Below are positions 1 to 8,689 of a DNA stretch of 34,237 nucleotides, piece by piece. Numbering within the stretch: position 1 is the first letter of the stretch; each line of letters opens with the position of its first letter. Source of the DNA: Chlorobiales bacterium (lineage in GTDB: Bacteria; Bacteroidota; Chlorobiia; Chlorobiales; JACMJS01); assembly GCA_014380515.1 (NCBI GenBank), contig JACMJS010000009.1, forward strand, positions 1 to 34,237. The letters are read 5' to 3'. Both the position numbers and the translations under genes were made by a program. The notes under the pieces were generated by a model, which was not told where the DNA came from, did not search any database, and saw nothing but the letters and a program-made list of their open reading frames with translations.

Positions 1-2
1 AG

Positions 3-509
3 GGTTTTCACAATCTCAAATCCACCTACGGCACATTTTCGTGCGCGGGCAATCACGACGAATGGCTCGGCATGGATTTGATTTCCGAGGCGATGCAGCA
101 ACATGACCTCGGCTTGCTTCGCAACGAAACGAAAGTCCTGAACATCGACGGCGCAAGTTTAAATGTCATCGGCATCGATTACACGCGCGGAAACGAATTC
201 TTTCTGACGAGCGCGTTGGAAACATCAGCGCATGAAGGGTTCAACTTGCTGCTGTGTCATCATCCCGAATTTTTTCCGGTCGCAAAATCGAATCATATCG
301 ATCTGATGCTCGCAGGCCACACGCACGGCGGACAAATAGCCCTCGATGTCGCGGGCGTCAGTTTGTATCCGATTGATTTCATCTATCATTACTCGCGCGG
401 CCTCTACGAAGAAGCGGGCAAAAAACTTTACGTCAATTACGGCGTCGGCGTAACCGGCACGCCGATCCGCACCATCGAACCCGAAATCGTGCTCATCACA
501 TTGACTTGA
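3..509 (+). CDS. Metallophosphoesterase (YkuE-like), 5' end truncated by window edge
   Basis: Frame is open from position 3 (GFHNLKSTYGTFSCAGNHDEWLGMDL...) upstream of the listed ATG at 72; motifs GNHDEW, LCHHPE and AGHTHGGQ are typical of calcineurin-like phosphoesterases. Confidence 0.9.
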   Translation, partial: GFHNLKSTYGTFSCAGNHDEWLGMDLISEAMQQHDLGLLRNETKVLNIDGASLNVIGIDYTRGNEFFLTSALETSAHEGFNLLLCHHPEFFPVAKSNHIDLMLAGHTHGGQIALDVAGVSLYPIDFIYHYSRGLYEEAGKKLYVNYGVGVTGTPIRTIEPEIVLITLT

Positions 510-526
510 TGTTCCTGCTCGCCCTT

Positions 527-556
527 CGTAGGGGTGAGGCATGCCTCGCCCTTGCG
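527..556. repeat. Short palindromic intergenic repeat (GTAGGGGTGAGGCATGCCTCGCCCTTGC)
   Basis: Near-perfect inverted repeat; a related sequence (GCGAGACACGCCTCGCCCCTACG) occurs at about 6641-6667. Confidence 0.6.
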
Positions 557-572
557 ATCCCATCGATACGCC

Positions 573-731
573 TCACCACTTTTTGAAAAGCACCAACCCG
601 CCAACGATAACGCACGCCGCTCCAAGCAGCATGACGGTAATACTGACGGGATTCGTCGCGCCGTAATGCGTATAGATATTGAACCCGCCGCTGAGTAAAA
701 GCAGGAGGCCTGCGATAGTTTTTCTGGGCAT
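573..731 (-). CDS. Small hydrophobic (2-TM-like) protein, 52 aa, below the ORF-track cutoff
   Basis: Read directly on the minus strand: MPRKTIAGLLLLLSGGFNIYTHYGATNPVSITVMLLGAACVIVGGLVLFKKW*. Confidence 0.55.
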   Translation of the reverse strand: MPRKTIAGLLLLLSGGFNIYTHYGATNPVSITVMLLGAACVIVGGLVLFKKW

Positions 732-743
732 TGTAATTTCAGA

Positions 744-1814
744 TTAAGTTTTTACCTCCGACCAATTCGCGGCATCAAGCACTTCTTGAATCTTCACGCC
801 GTCCTCAAATGTTGCCGCATCGGTGATGGAAGTTTCTCCCGCTTGCAGCGCGCGAATGATTTTATCCGCGAAGAGTGCGAAGGCTTTTGGAAACGGTCCC
901 GAGCCGCCAATCGCTGAGGACTTCAACCGCCCGGCAACCGCTTGTTCCGCCTCGTTGTAATCCGCTTTGATTTCCTCGTAACTTTTCCCGGCTTCTCTGA
1001 AATAAACGCGGTTCATCATATCGACTTTAATTGTGCCCGCTTCGCCCGTCAGTTCAATATCAATGCGATCTTCCGCCGACACGACGCTTGCAAAAACGCT
1101 TGCGGGTGCGCCGCTCGCAAGTCGCAATGAAGCCATCGCTACATCGTCGCTCGTAACTTGCTTCATGCCGCCGTCCTTCGCCGGACGCTCGGTTACGGCG
1201 GTGTGCAACCGGGCGGATGTTTCGGCAACTTCGCCGCCGGTGAAGAATCGAAGTTGATCGATCAGGTGCGAAGCAATCGCGCCCCACACGCCGCCGCCGA
1301 AAGTTTTGTCCGACCACCACGTGAAGGCAGGTTTCGCCGCAGTGCGCCGACCGGAAAGATGCGCTGCGGCTTCGGCGAAGTAAAGTTTGCCGAGTTTTCC
1401 TTGCCGCAGAAACTCCCGCACGAACCTTCGCTCCGGTGCGAACCGCAACTCATGATCGATCACGGCCAAAAGATTTTTTCCTGCGGCGGCATCTCGCATT
1501 GCTTTCGCTTCAGCAAGATTCATCGCAAAAGGTTTTTCGCAAAGCACGTGTTTACCGTGCCCCAATGCAAAGAGCGTTTGTTCGCAGTGCAGCGAAGGCG
1601 GCGAAGAGACACAAACGAGATGCACGTCATCGCGCGAGACCAAACTTTTCCAGTCGCTCGTGTGCACCGGCATCTTGAACGCCGCCGCAAATTTTTCCGC
1701 GCTGTTGGGACTGGCCGCGCCGATGAGTGCCACTTGCTCCGTCATCGCAAAGGCCGGAGCCTGAACGCTTTGCGCGAAGCCGCTGCCCAAAAAAGCAATT
1801 CCGATTTTCGACAT
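744..1814 (-). CDS. Gfo/Idh/MocA family oxidoreductase
   Basis: N-terminal IGIAFLGSGFAQSVQAPAF Rossmann motif, CVSSPPSLHCEQTLFALGHGKHVLCEKPFAMNLAEAKAM (the EKP motif of the family). Confidence 0.92.
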   Translation of the reverse strand: MSKIGIAFLGSGFAQSVQAPAFAMTEQVALIGAASPNSAEKFAAAFKMPVHTSDWKSLVSRDDVHLVCVSSPPSLHCEQTLFALGHGKHVLCEKPFAMNLAEAKAMRDAAAGKNLLAVIDHELRFAPERRFVREFLRQGKLGKLYFAEAAAHLSGRRTAAKPAFTWWSDKTFGGGVWGAIASHLIDQLRFFTGGEVAETSARLHTAVTERPAKDGGMKQVTSDDVAMASLRLASGAPASVFASVVSAEDRIDIELTGEAGTIKVDMMNRVYFREAGKSYEEIKADYNEAEQAVAGRLKSSAIGGSGPFPKAFALFADKIIRALQAGETSITDAATFEDGVKIQEVLDAANWSEVKT

Positions 1815-1816
1815 GT

Positions 1817-2026
1817 TTATTTTGTAGATGATACCGGGTTTTTATCCGTCGATGGCTTTTCCGCTTCACGCGAAACGAGTCGATCTTGGTGTGGCTTTTC
1901 TTTCTCTTTAATGTCCGCGACAATGGCGTCTAAATCATAATTGAATTGCGATGAATACGCTTCGCGGTGTTTGCAAACTTCTTCAACAATTTCATCTTTC
2001 CACATTTGTGTCTCCGGTAAGTTCAT
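1817..2026 (-). CDS. Small acidic/charged protein (MNLPETQMWKDEIVEEVCKHREAYSSQFNYDLDAIVADIKEKEK...), putative partner/antitoxin of upstream PIN gene
   Basis: Intact ORF; the start (ATG at 2026) overlaps the 3' end of the PIN-like reading frame. The 'MWxDxIVEEVxxxRxxYxxxFNYDLDAIxxDxKExE' pattern is recalled as commonly located downstream of PIN-domain genes. Confidence 0.65.
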   Translation of the reverse strand: MNLPETQMWKDEIVEEVCKHREAYSSQFNYDLDAIVADIKEKEKPHQDRLVSREAEKPSTDKNPVSSTK

Positions 2027-2470
2027 TTGGTGTGCAGATTGTCGGCAAATCATAGCCTAAGTCTGTTGCGATGCGGCGAATTTTTTTCTGAATCTCGGCA
2101 TTCGCAATGTGCGTGCAATTCCACGAAAGTAAAAAATCAATTTGATGCGATGCAGCGACGGCTGATATGTAAAGCATCCATCGGAAGACCGCCCTTCTCA
2201 AGAAACGCACGAGCAAGATTTTTGGCGGACGGTGTAACCTCAAGAAGTGAAAGCGTATTGGGTAACATTCAAACATTTCGATGAGGCTTCTGCACCACCG
2301 CGTCCGGCTTCTTCGATCACAAATTCGGAAATGAAAAGTTCAAAGTCAGAACGCCGTCTATCCCACCAATCGAGGGTTATTTGTTGTTGCGCGGCAAGAA
2401 TCAGATCGCGGCTTGGACGCGCGGTCAAGTAACTGATGATCGTTGTCTTAAGATAAACGCTCGGTTTCAT
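1992..2470 (-). pseudogene. PIN-domain (VapC-like) toxin, apparently disrupted by two frameshifts
   Basis: Frame a gives MKPSVYLKTTIISYLTARPSRDLILAAQQQITLDWWDRRRSDFELFISEFVIEEAGRGGAEAS; frame b gives LLEVTPSAKNLARAFLEKGGLPMDAL; frame c gives ALYISAVAASHQIDFLLSWNCTHIANAEIQKKIRRIATDLGYDLPTICTPNELTGD. Together they resemble one continuous PIN protein. Confidence 0.75.
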
Positions 2471-2483
2471 TCGCAAAGTTTAA

Positions 2484-4193
2484 CTACTTCTTAAACTGCA
2501 CGCTCTTCCACGCCGCAAATAAATGTTTGACCTTATTGCGCTGATACTTGCCTGTTGAAGTTACCGGAATCGCATCGCCAAAGACGACGACCTTCGGACA
2601 CTTGTTCGGCGGCAACTTTTGAGCGCATTGCAAAAGAATTACTTCCGCCGTAAGCGCAGCGCCGCCCTGCAACTGAACATATGCACCGACTTCTTCGCCA
2701 TACCAGTCATTCTCAAAGCCGACGGCAATCGCCGACTTCACGCCATCGATCTGCATCAGGACTTCATCAATCTCCAGAGGCGAAAGATTGACGCCGCCGC
2801 GAATGATGAGTTCTTTCAATCTGCCCGTGATGAAAAAAAACTTGCGGCCTTCCGCATCCGTTTTATAAAAGCCTTCATCGCCGGAGTGAAACCAGCCGCG
2901 CTCGAACGCTTTTTGATTCGCTTCCGCATCGCGGTAATACCCTTTCATCACATTGTGCCCGCGAATGACGATCTCGCCGCGGTAGCCTTCGCGCACCGGT
3001 TCGCCGCGCTCGTTAAAAATTTGCATCTCGTTGCCCGCCACCGCTACTCCAATCGAGGGAAACCCGAACGCCCGCAACCACGATTGATGCTCCGCCGCCG
3101 AAAGATCAACCGGCAGAAAGCACGAATAGCACGTCGTCTCCGAAAGGCCGTAGCCATGAATCACTTTCAAGCCGTAGCGATCTTCGAACTTCGCGCAAAG
3201 TTCGACCGTGAGCGGCCCCGCGCCGCAGATGAAATGCTTGAAGTATGAAAGGTTCAAACTTGAAATATCTATATCCGCTTGCAACAAAAATGCGAGCAAC
3301 GTCGGCACGACGCTCACGATGGATATGGACTCGGAAGCCAGCCATTCGAAAAAAACATCCGTCTGAAATTTTTGACAGAGCACCACGCGGCCTCCGGCAT
3401 AAAGCGGCGTGAGGATCGTTACAACCGTGCCGTTGACATGATGAATCGGCAAAACGCACATCATCGCGTCGCCGGCAGCGATGCCATGCCACGTTGAAAT
3501 GCTGTCCGCATCGACGAGCAAATTGTATTGCGTCAGCACGACGCCTTTGGGTTGCCCCGTTGTGCCGCTGGTATAAACAATCAGGGCTTCGGTTTCAAGG
3601 TCGGCGTAACTGGAAGCGTTGTAGTTTTCATCAGCCAGTGAGCCGCGTGAATCCTGCACCTTTCCGGCGGTGAGTTCACCCGCGTGTTCCGCAATCAGGC
3701 TTTCAAAATCGTTCGAGGCAACTACTAACGTCTCAACGCCCAAGTTTGAAATCATCTCGACGTATTCATCGCGCACGAAACAGAGTTTCGTTTCCGAATG
3801 CTGCAAAATATAGGCGATGCGTTCCGGCGATTCACTGGCATTGATCGGCACAACCGTCATCCCGACGCACCACGCCGCCAGATACTGAACCACGGTATCG
3901 ATGTGGTTGTATGAAACGGTCGCAATCCGGTCTTCTTCAATCAATTCTTGCGCCAGCAGAAAGTTCGCCGTCCGAAACACCCGCAATGCCGTTTCAGCGT
4001 AAGTGTAATTGATACACGAACCATCCGCCGCATAAAAAGTCAAGAATGTTTCATCCGCGTGCGCGGCCACTTGCCGCATGAAAACTTCGAGAATGGTTTC
4101 TTCGGCGATGAGATAATCCGTCGGCAAATAGGTCTCCTCGCCCTGCTTAACGCTGTGTGCCAAATGCGTGTTGAAAATCGTTTGCTTATCCAT
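2484..4193 (-). CDS. AMP-dependent acyl-CoA synthetase/ligase (class I adenylate-forming enzyme)
   Basis: TEALIVYTSGTTGQPKGVVLTQYN (P-loop-like A3 motif), HGYGLSETTC, GWFHSGDEGFYKTDAEGRKFFFITGRLKELIIRGGVNLSPLEIDEVL, and C-terminal PVTSTGKYQRNKVK. Confidence 0.95.
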   Translation of the reverse strand: MDKQTIFNTHLAHSVKQGEETYLPTDYLIAEETILEVFMRQVAAHADETFLTFYAADGSCINYTYAETALRVFRTANFLLAQELIEEDRIATVSYNHIDTVVQYLAAWCVGMTVVPINASESPERIAYILQHSETKLCFVRDEYVEMISNLGVETLVVASNDFESLIAEHAGELTAGKVQDSRGSLADENYNASSYADLETEALIVYTSGTTGQPKGVVLTQYNLLVDADSISTWHGIAAGDAMMCVLPIHHVNGTVVTILTPLYAGGRVVLCQKFQTDVFFEWLASESISIVSVVPTLLAFLLQADIDISSLNLSYFKHFICGAGPLTVELCAKFEDRYGLKVIHGYGLSETTCYSCFLPVDLSAAEHQSWLRAFGFPSIGVAVAGNEMQIFNERGEPVREGYRGEIVIRGHNVMKGYYRDAEANQKAFERGWFHSGDEGFYKTDAEGRKFFFITGRLKELIIRGGVNLSPLEIDEVLMQIDGVKSAIAVGFENDWYGEEVGAYVQLQGGAALTAEVILLQCAQKLPPNKCPKVVVFGDAIPVTSTGKYQRNKVKHLFAAWKSVQFKK

Positions 4194-4216
4194 TCGCTCG
4201 GTAGACTTGGCGTTTT

Positions 4217-5464
4217 CTAATTTGGTGAAACGAATCCCATCGGGCTTCCATCACTTTTCTTCAAGCCGAGAAGTACCTCTCTGAGATTTTGCAGTTCTTC
4301 ACTACTAATCACCTTTTCGTTGTGTAACCAATTGAACACATTCAGTTGACTCTCGATAGGAATATCTGCATCAATAGTGGCATACTTTTTCCGAAAGTAA
4401 AGATTGCGGGCGGTTACTACATCTTTAACGAATTGATGAGCCTCTTGGAGAGAGGGAACATCTTCGTAAAACTCTACTTTGCTTCTCTCGCTTGTCAAGT
4501 AGAGATAACGTTTGCCCGATACAAAGAAAGCAACCGTAGAAACAGCGGTGCAACAGAGGATGACTACAACTAAAAGCAGTACTTGTAAAATGCCTATATG
4601 TTTGGCCTCTAATAACGACTTGAGCGTGAATGCGAAGAACGACAAAGAAAGTAAAAGTGCAGAATGAAATCCGCCCTTCGACTCCCTTTTGATTTCGGTT
4701 TTGTAACCGAGGCTCTCAAACTCTACAAACCGCTCTTGCATTCCGCTTGAATCGACGCTTTTGATTTTCAGACCTGAGTTAGTGATCTCAAATTCTTTCA
4801 AGTCCCACAATCTCTTTTGTGTGATTTTTCGATGAGTGAAATCAAGGGGTTGAGATTCGAGAACCTGTTTGGTAGGATTTGTATTGCTTTCACCAAAGAC
4901 TTTGTTTTTTAGCGCATAAAATTCTTCTTCTGTAATGACTTCTTGACCTCGCAGCCAAAGAAGCGAGTTCAGTTGTGCGTCAAGAGAAAGTGCCGCGTCT
5001 ATGACTGCATAATGTTCTTTCAAATAAGCGTTGCGCGCTTCAATAACGCTGCCAACAAAATTATCAACTTCAGCTTCGGTAGGTTTGTCTCGAAAAATTT
5101 CAAGAGAAAGTTCGCCACCAGTCAAGTAAAGATTGTTCTCACTTGACCTGATGTAAATAACCAAAACAAAAAAAAGCACACCCGACAAAAACAATAACGA
5201 AAGTCCAAATTTCTCTGCGGAGAGCGGCCAATTTATCACAGCAATGAGAATCGAAATTGAAATCCAGAAAACGGCGAAAACCAATGAGCCGTAAAAAACC
5301 CGCATTGACGCTCTGCGAGTAAAAGGTTTGTTCCCAAGATTTTCATACTGAATCGACCACTCTTTCATTCCGTTGAGGTCTTTCGACCAAATTTTTATTT
5401 CAGTGAGTGCTATTTCAAACCTTCGTTCATTCCATCCTTTATGCTGAGTGAGTGTTGGCTTCAT
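4217..5464 (-). CDS. Membrane protein with two copies of the same domain (each with a TM pair plus C-terminal helical motif); function unknown
   Basis: Two halves align: '...NLYLTGGELSLEIFRDKPTEAEVDNFVGSVIEARNAYLKEHYAVIDAALSLDAQLNSLLWLRGQEVITEEEFYALKNKVFG' and '...YLYLTSERSKVEFYEDVPSLQEAHQFVKDVVTARNLYFRKKYATIDADIPIESQLNVFNWLHNEKVISSEELQNLREVLLG'. Start overlaps the stop of the upstream flavin reductase (ATGA). Confidence 0.8.
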   Translation of the reverse strand: MKPTLTQHKGWNERRFEIALTEIKIWSKDLNGMKEWSIQYENLGNKPFTRRASMRVFYGSLVFAVFWISISILIAVINWPLSAEKFGLSLLFLSGVLFFVLVIYIRSSENNLYLTGGELSLEIFRDKPTEAEVDNFVGSVIEARNAYLKEHYAVIDAALSLDAQLNSLLWLRGQEVITEEEFYALKNKVFGESNTNPTKQVLESQPLDFTHRKITQKRLWDLKEFEITNSGLKIKSVDSSGMQERFVEFESLGYKTEIKRESKGGFHSALLLSLSFFAFTLKSLLEAKHIGILQVLLLVVVILCCTAVSTVAFFVSGKRYLYLTSERSKVEFYEDVPSLQEAHQFVKDVVTARNLYFRKKYATIDADIPIESQLNVFNWLHNEKVISSEELQNLREVLLGLKKSDGSPMGFVSPN

Positions 5465-6144
5465 AAAGGATTTCTTTTGGTTTGAGAATCGGATTCACCT
5501 GAAGATACAGGAAGGGTCGGGCGGGGAAGTTCGAAGCGGTCGGCGGTGCTGCTGTACCATAGGCCGCCGAGACGCGCGATGGGGTCGAGCACTTCGATAT
5601 CGATCTTGCCGTCTTTGTAGACTTGATCGTCCAAGTGCACCGCTACGATTTCGCCGAGCACCAAACTGCCGCCCATCGGTTCAGTGCCGATCTCCAGAAT
5701 CTGATAGAGTTTGCATTCCATATTGACAAAACTTTCGGCGACGCATTTCGGCTTCACGAGTTCCGACGGCGTTTTCGTTAAGCCCGCCATTTCAAATTCG
5801 CTCACGCCCAAATCATACTCCGCACTCGTTTGGTTCATCGCATTCACCAAATGACGGCTGACGATGTTCACCACGAACTCCTTCGTCTCGCGCACATTGA
5901 CGAGCGTATCTTTTTCCGTGCCGATGGATTTATTCTCCGGCCTCAAACTCCTGATCGCCGGAGCAAAGCATAGCACGGGCGGATTCGCACTCGCAACGGT
6001 GAAGAACGAAAACGGCGCGAGATTATCGACGCCCGATTTACTTAGGGTCGAGACCCACGCAATCGGCCTTGGCAACACCGAGCCGATGAGAATTTTATAG
6101 AAGTCTTGCGGCGAGACGTCGGAAGGTTTCAAAAGCGTTTTCAT
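5461..6144 (-). CDS. Flavin reductase family protein (FMN-binding split barrel)
   Basis: LIGSVLPRPIAWVSTLSKSGVDNLAPFSFFTVASANPPVLCFAP is characteristic of the flavoredoxin/flavin reductase-like family. Confidence 0.92.
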   Translation of the reverse strand: MKTLLKPSDVSPQDFYKILIGSVLPRPIAWVSTLSKSGVDNLAPFSFFTVASANPPVLCFAPAIRSLRPENKSIGTEKDTLVNVRETKEFVVNIVSRHLVNAMNQTSAEYDLGVSEFEMAGLTKTPSELVKPKCVAESFVNMECKLYQILEIGTEPMGGSLVLGEIVAVHLDDQVYKDGKIDIEVLDPIARLGGLWYSSTADRFELPRPTLPVSSGESDSQTKRNPL

Positions 6145-6176
6145 CGGCGGTGTGTGCTATGGCGTCAAGGAAAGGA

Positions 6177-6590
6177 TTAGCGGACGATGGGGATGCGAAA
6201 GGAAACGGTTGTACCCGCGGGTGAAAAATCATACTTCACGTCGCTGGCCATCTGGCGAATCAGAAACACGCCTCGTCCCGAAGGTTTCAAAAGATTTTCT
6301 TCGGCGAGCGGATCGGGCAGTGTGTCGGGATTGAACCCTGCGCCTTCGTCGCGCACGGCGACGAACAAATCATCGCCCTCCACTTTGCAAATCAAATGCG
6401 CGTGTTTTGATTTATCCAACTTGTTGCCGTGCAGGACGGCGTTGTTGGTTGCCTCGGTGATGATGAGCGTGATGTCGTGAATGAAGAGCGTCTCGAAATG
6501 ATTTTCGTCGGCGATGTTTTTGATAAACGCTTGCACGCGGCGAACTTCTTTCATGTCGCTTTCAAGCGTGAGTTCGTAAGTTTTTTCCAT
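6177..6590 (-). CDS. ATP-binding anti-sigma factor / serine kinase (RsbW/SpoIIAB-like GHKL)
   Basis: MEKTYELTLESDMKEVRRV...IITEATNNAVLHGNKLDKSKHAHL...VAVRDEGAGFNPDTLPDPLAEENLLKPSGRGVFLIRQMASDVKYD: N-box EATNNAVLHGN and G1 DEGAGF. The ATG at 6590 is preferred over the longer ORF start at 6653. Confidence 0.88.
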   Translation of the reverse strand: MEKTYELTLESDMKEVRRVQAFIKNIADENHFETLFIHDITLIITEATNNAVLHGNKLDKSKHAHLICKVEGDDLFVAVRDEGAGFNPDTLPDPLAEENLLKPSGRGVFLIRQMASDVKYDFSPAGTTVSFRIPIVR

Positions 6591-6640
6591 TGACAATGTT
6601 GTTAAGTCGGAAAAGAGTCTATGTCTCATCTGGACATGGC

Positions 6641-6667
6641 GGGAGCGAGACACGCCTCGCCCCTACG
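6641..6667. repeat. Short palindromic intergenic repeat (GCGAGACACGCCTCGCCCCTACG)
   Basis: Related to the repeat at 527-556. Confidence 0.5.
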
Positions 6668-6669
6668 AA

Positions 6670-6725
6670 GATGAAACCATTTTAGTGAAACCGTTTTGAT
6701 GAAGCCCTTTCGGTGAAGCCGTTAC
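6670..6725. repeat. Degenerate tandem repeat, about 2 x 28 bp (each of two half units)
   Basis: gatgaaaccattttagtgaaaccgtttt / gatgaagccctttcggtgaagccgttac. Confidence 0.5.
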
Positions 6726-8659
6726 CATGCGGCGGTTACGGAGAGTTTTAAGTTTGGAAACGTGCGTCCGCTCACGCCGTCAATCTGCTCGGTTTGCACC
6801 CAGCCAATCGCTTCAATATCCGCGAGCGATGCCGCACGGTATTTAATACTTGCCGTCGGGCCGAAGTAAAGCAGACGTTGTTGCGGTACTTTCTCGCCCT
6901 GTTGATACACGAACCGCTCTTGCGAAAAAACTTTGAACCCCGCCGATGCAAAAAAACGATTCGAGTGATTGGGCAACTGGATGCCGAGTTCTACGGCAAC
7001 GGTACGGTCGTTAAAGGCATTGAGCGGCTGTTCGGCGAAGTCCGTCCAGTAAAGCTCGCCGCGTTCATAGAGCCGCTGTTCGTAGAATAATTTAAGTATA
7101 TGTGTTTCGGATAGAAAAATTTGCGTGGAGTCGAGCACCGCAAATTGCCGGAATGAAAAACTGCGCGGACTTGCGGGCAGCTCGAAATCATATGCGGTAT
7201 AATTGGCAAGCACGCTAACTTCATTGTATGTCTGCATCGCTCGCGGCCAGTGCCAGCGCGTTGCGGGCGAAAGTTTGATAATCCGGTTCCACGTGTTGTT
7301 GCTGCTTTGCGCGGCAAAAATATAAACGACGTGGGTGAGCACCGCCGAGGCGGTTGTGATAATCGAAAAATTCGGAAGCACGGCAAGGCTGTCGCGCAGG
7401 GTGAAGTAGTAACCCTGTTCGTCGCGGTCGTCGGTGTTTTCGGCGGCGGGCGTGTCGTAACGAAAGCCCCGCAGTTGGGCGGTGAAAGTGAGGCGGTTCA
7501 AGGGTTCATCAAACCGGCTGAACATTTTCCAATCCGCACGGAAATTCAGCGAAGCGATTTGCAGCGCGTTGTTGCGCCGCGCTTCCTGCGTTTTAAAGAC
7601 GAGTGAATCGGCGAAGGCGTTAGTGGGCTGGTAAGTTTCCTGTTGCTGTTGAAACGCAATGCCGGTCGAGATCGAAAACGGTTTTGACTCATATGTCAAA
7701 CTCGTCTGTCCCAAAAGTTCTTGTTGATTGATTTCACTGTCGTAGAACTGCGAAGCAAAGCCGATAAACTGTTGGTTGTTCTCGCGGGTAACGACACGGT
7801 ATCGAAGGCCGAACCGCACACCGGCTACCAAGCCCGAGGCAAGGCGATACGAAACCGAGTCTTGTGTAAAGAAGCTGCGATCCGTGCGCCGCTCAACCGT
7901 TGCACCGTTCACATCGCCTGCGCCTGAAAAAAAATCACGGCGTGTTTCATCGTAGCCCAATGAAAGTTCAATCCAAGCGCGGTCTTGATACTGCCGCTGC
8001 CCGAACAGGGCGAGCCTTCGATTCCAATTCCTCCGCGGACTGAGGAATTCATCGGAGAGCACGAGCTCGGAAGTGAGCATGAAATCCGAAAGTGAATAGG
8101 ATTGCAAGCGGGCACCTGCATTGTAAAGAAACCCGAAAGTTTCCTGTCCCAGTTGCCGCTCACTTTTAAAACCCGCCCCCGCCGAAAGCGTGATTGGGAA
8201 AAGCGGCGCGTAGGTTACACCGCTCGTTAAGGTGGTTGCAACGGCTTCATTGCGAAGCAGCGTGCGGCTGTCGGAAAGAAAATAGTTCGAGGCGGCGAGC
8301 GTCAGCGTCAGCGGTTCGGAGAGCGGACGCGAGAACGAGAGTCGCAAATTATTCTCATCGCGGATCGCGCGCGGCGTCAAATCAGCGAGCGACGATTGAA
8401 ACACTTCCGATATGCGAAACCGCCACTCCGAAAAAGAGTCATCGAGAAACGCATTTGCCGTCCAAAAGTACGTACTGAGCACGCGCTCAAACGAAGTCGA
8501 AACAAGTTTTTGTCCGGCAACGGAAGTGATGACGGGTAAAGAATCGGCGGGCGACGGAAGTTGAAAGGCGGAAGCAGATGCGGCACAAAGCAGCAGGATG
8601 AAGCACGGCGCAGCGAAGGCAAGTGCGGCGGTTCGGATTGCCTGCGGGCAGTGTGGCAT
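6722..8659 (-). CDS. Predicted outer-membrane beta-barrel-like protein with signal peptide; function unknown
   Basis: From MPHCPQAIRTAALAFAAPCFILLLCAASASAFQLPSPAD (signal-peptide-like) through many alternating-polarity strands (e.g. LRLSFSRPLSEPLTLTLAASNYFL), ending in aromatic ...LKLSVTAAW. The listed start at 8689 abuts a terminator-like hairpin, so ATG 8659 is preferred. Confidence 0.65.
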   Translation of the reverse strand: MPHCPQAIRTAALAFAAPCFILLLCAASASAFQLPSPADSLPVITSVAGQKLVSTSFERVLSTYFWTANAFLDDSFSEWRFRISEVFQSSLADLTPRAIRDENNLRLSFSRPLSEPLTLTLAASNYFLSDSRTLLRNEAVATTLTSGVTYAPLFPITLSAGAGFKSERQLGQETFGFLYNAGARLQSYSLSDFMLTSELVLSDEFLSPRRNWNRRLALFGQRQYQDRAWIELSLGYDETRRDFFSGAGDVNGATVERRTDRSFFTQDSVSYRLASGLVAGVRFGLRYRVVTRENNQQFIGFASQFYDSEINQQELLGQTSLTYESKPFSISTGIAFQQQQETYQPTNAFADSLVFKTQEARRNNALQIASLNFRADWKMFSRFDEPLNRLTFTAQLRGFRYDTPAAENTDDRDEQGYYFTLRDSLAVLPNFSIITTASAVLTHVVYIFAAQSSNNTWNRIIKLSPATRWHWPRAMQTYNEVSVLANYTAYDFELPASPRSFSFRQFAVLDSTQIFLSETHILKLFYEQRLYERGELYWTDFAEQPLNAFNDRTVAVELGIQLPNHSNRFFASAGFKVFSQERFVYQQGEKVPQQRLLYFGPTASIKYRAASLADIEAIGWVQTEQIDGVSGRTFPNLKLSVTAAW

Positions 8660-8689
8660 GACGGTTGTTGATGAAAAGAAAACAGGCAC

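Noticed and set aside
1158-1940. 260-aa + strand ORF
   Set aside because: Lies antisense to the well-supported Gfo/Idh/MocA gene; Arg/Phe/Ser-rich composition without recognisable motifs.
2619-3248. 209-aa + strand ORF
   Set aside because: Antisense to the acyl-CoA synthetase; composition typical of a shadow frame.
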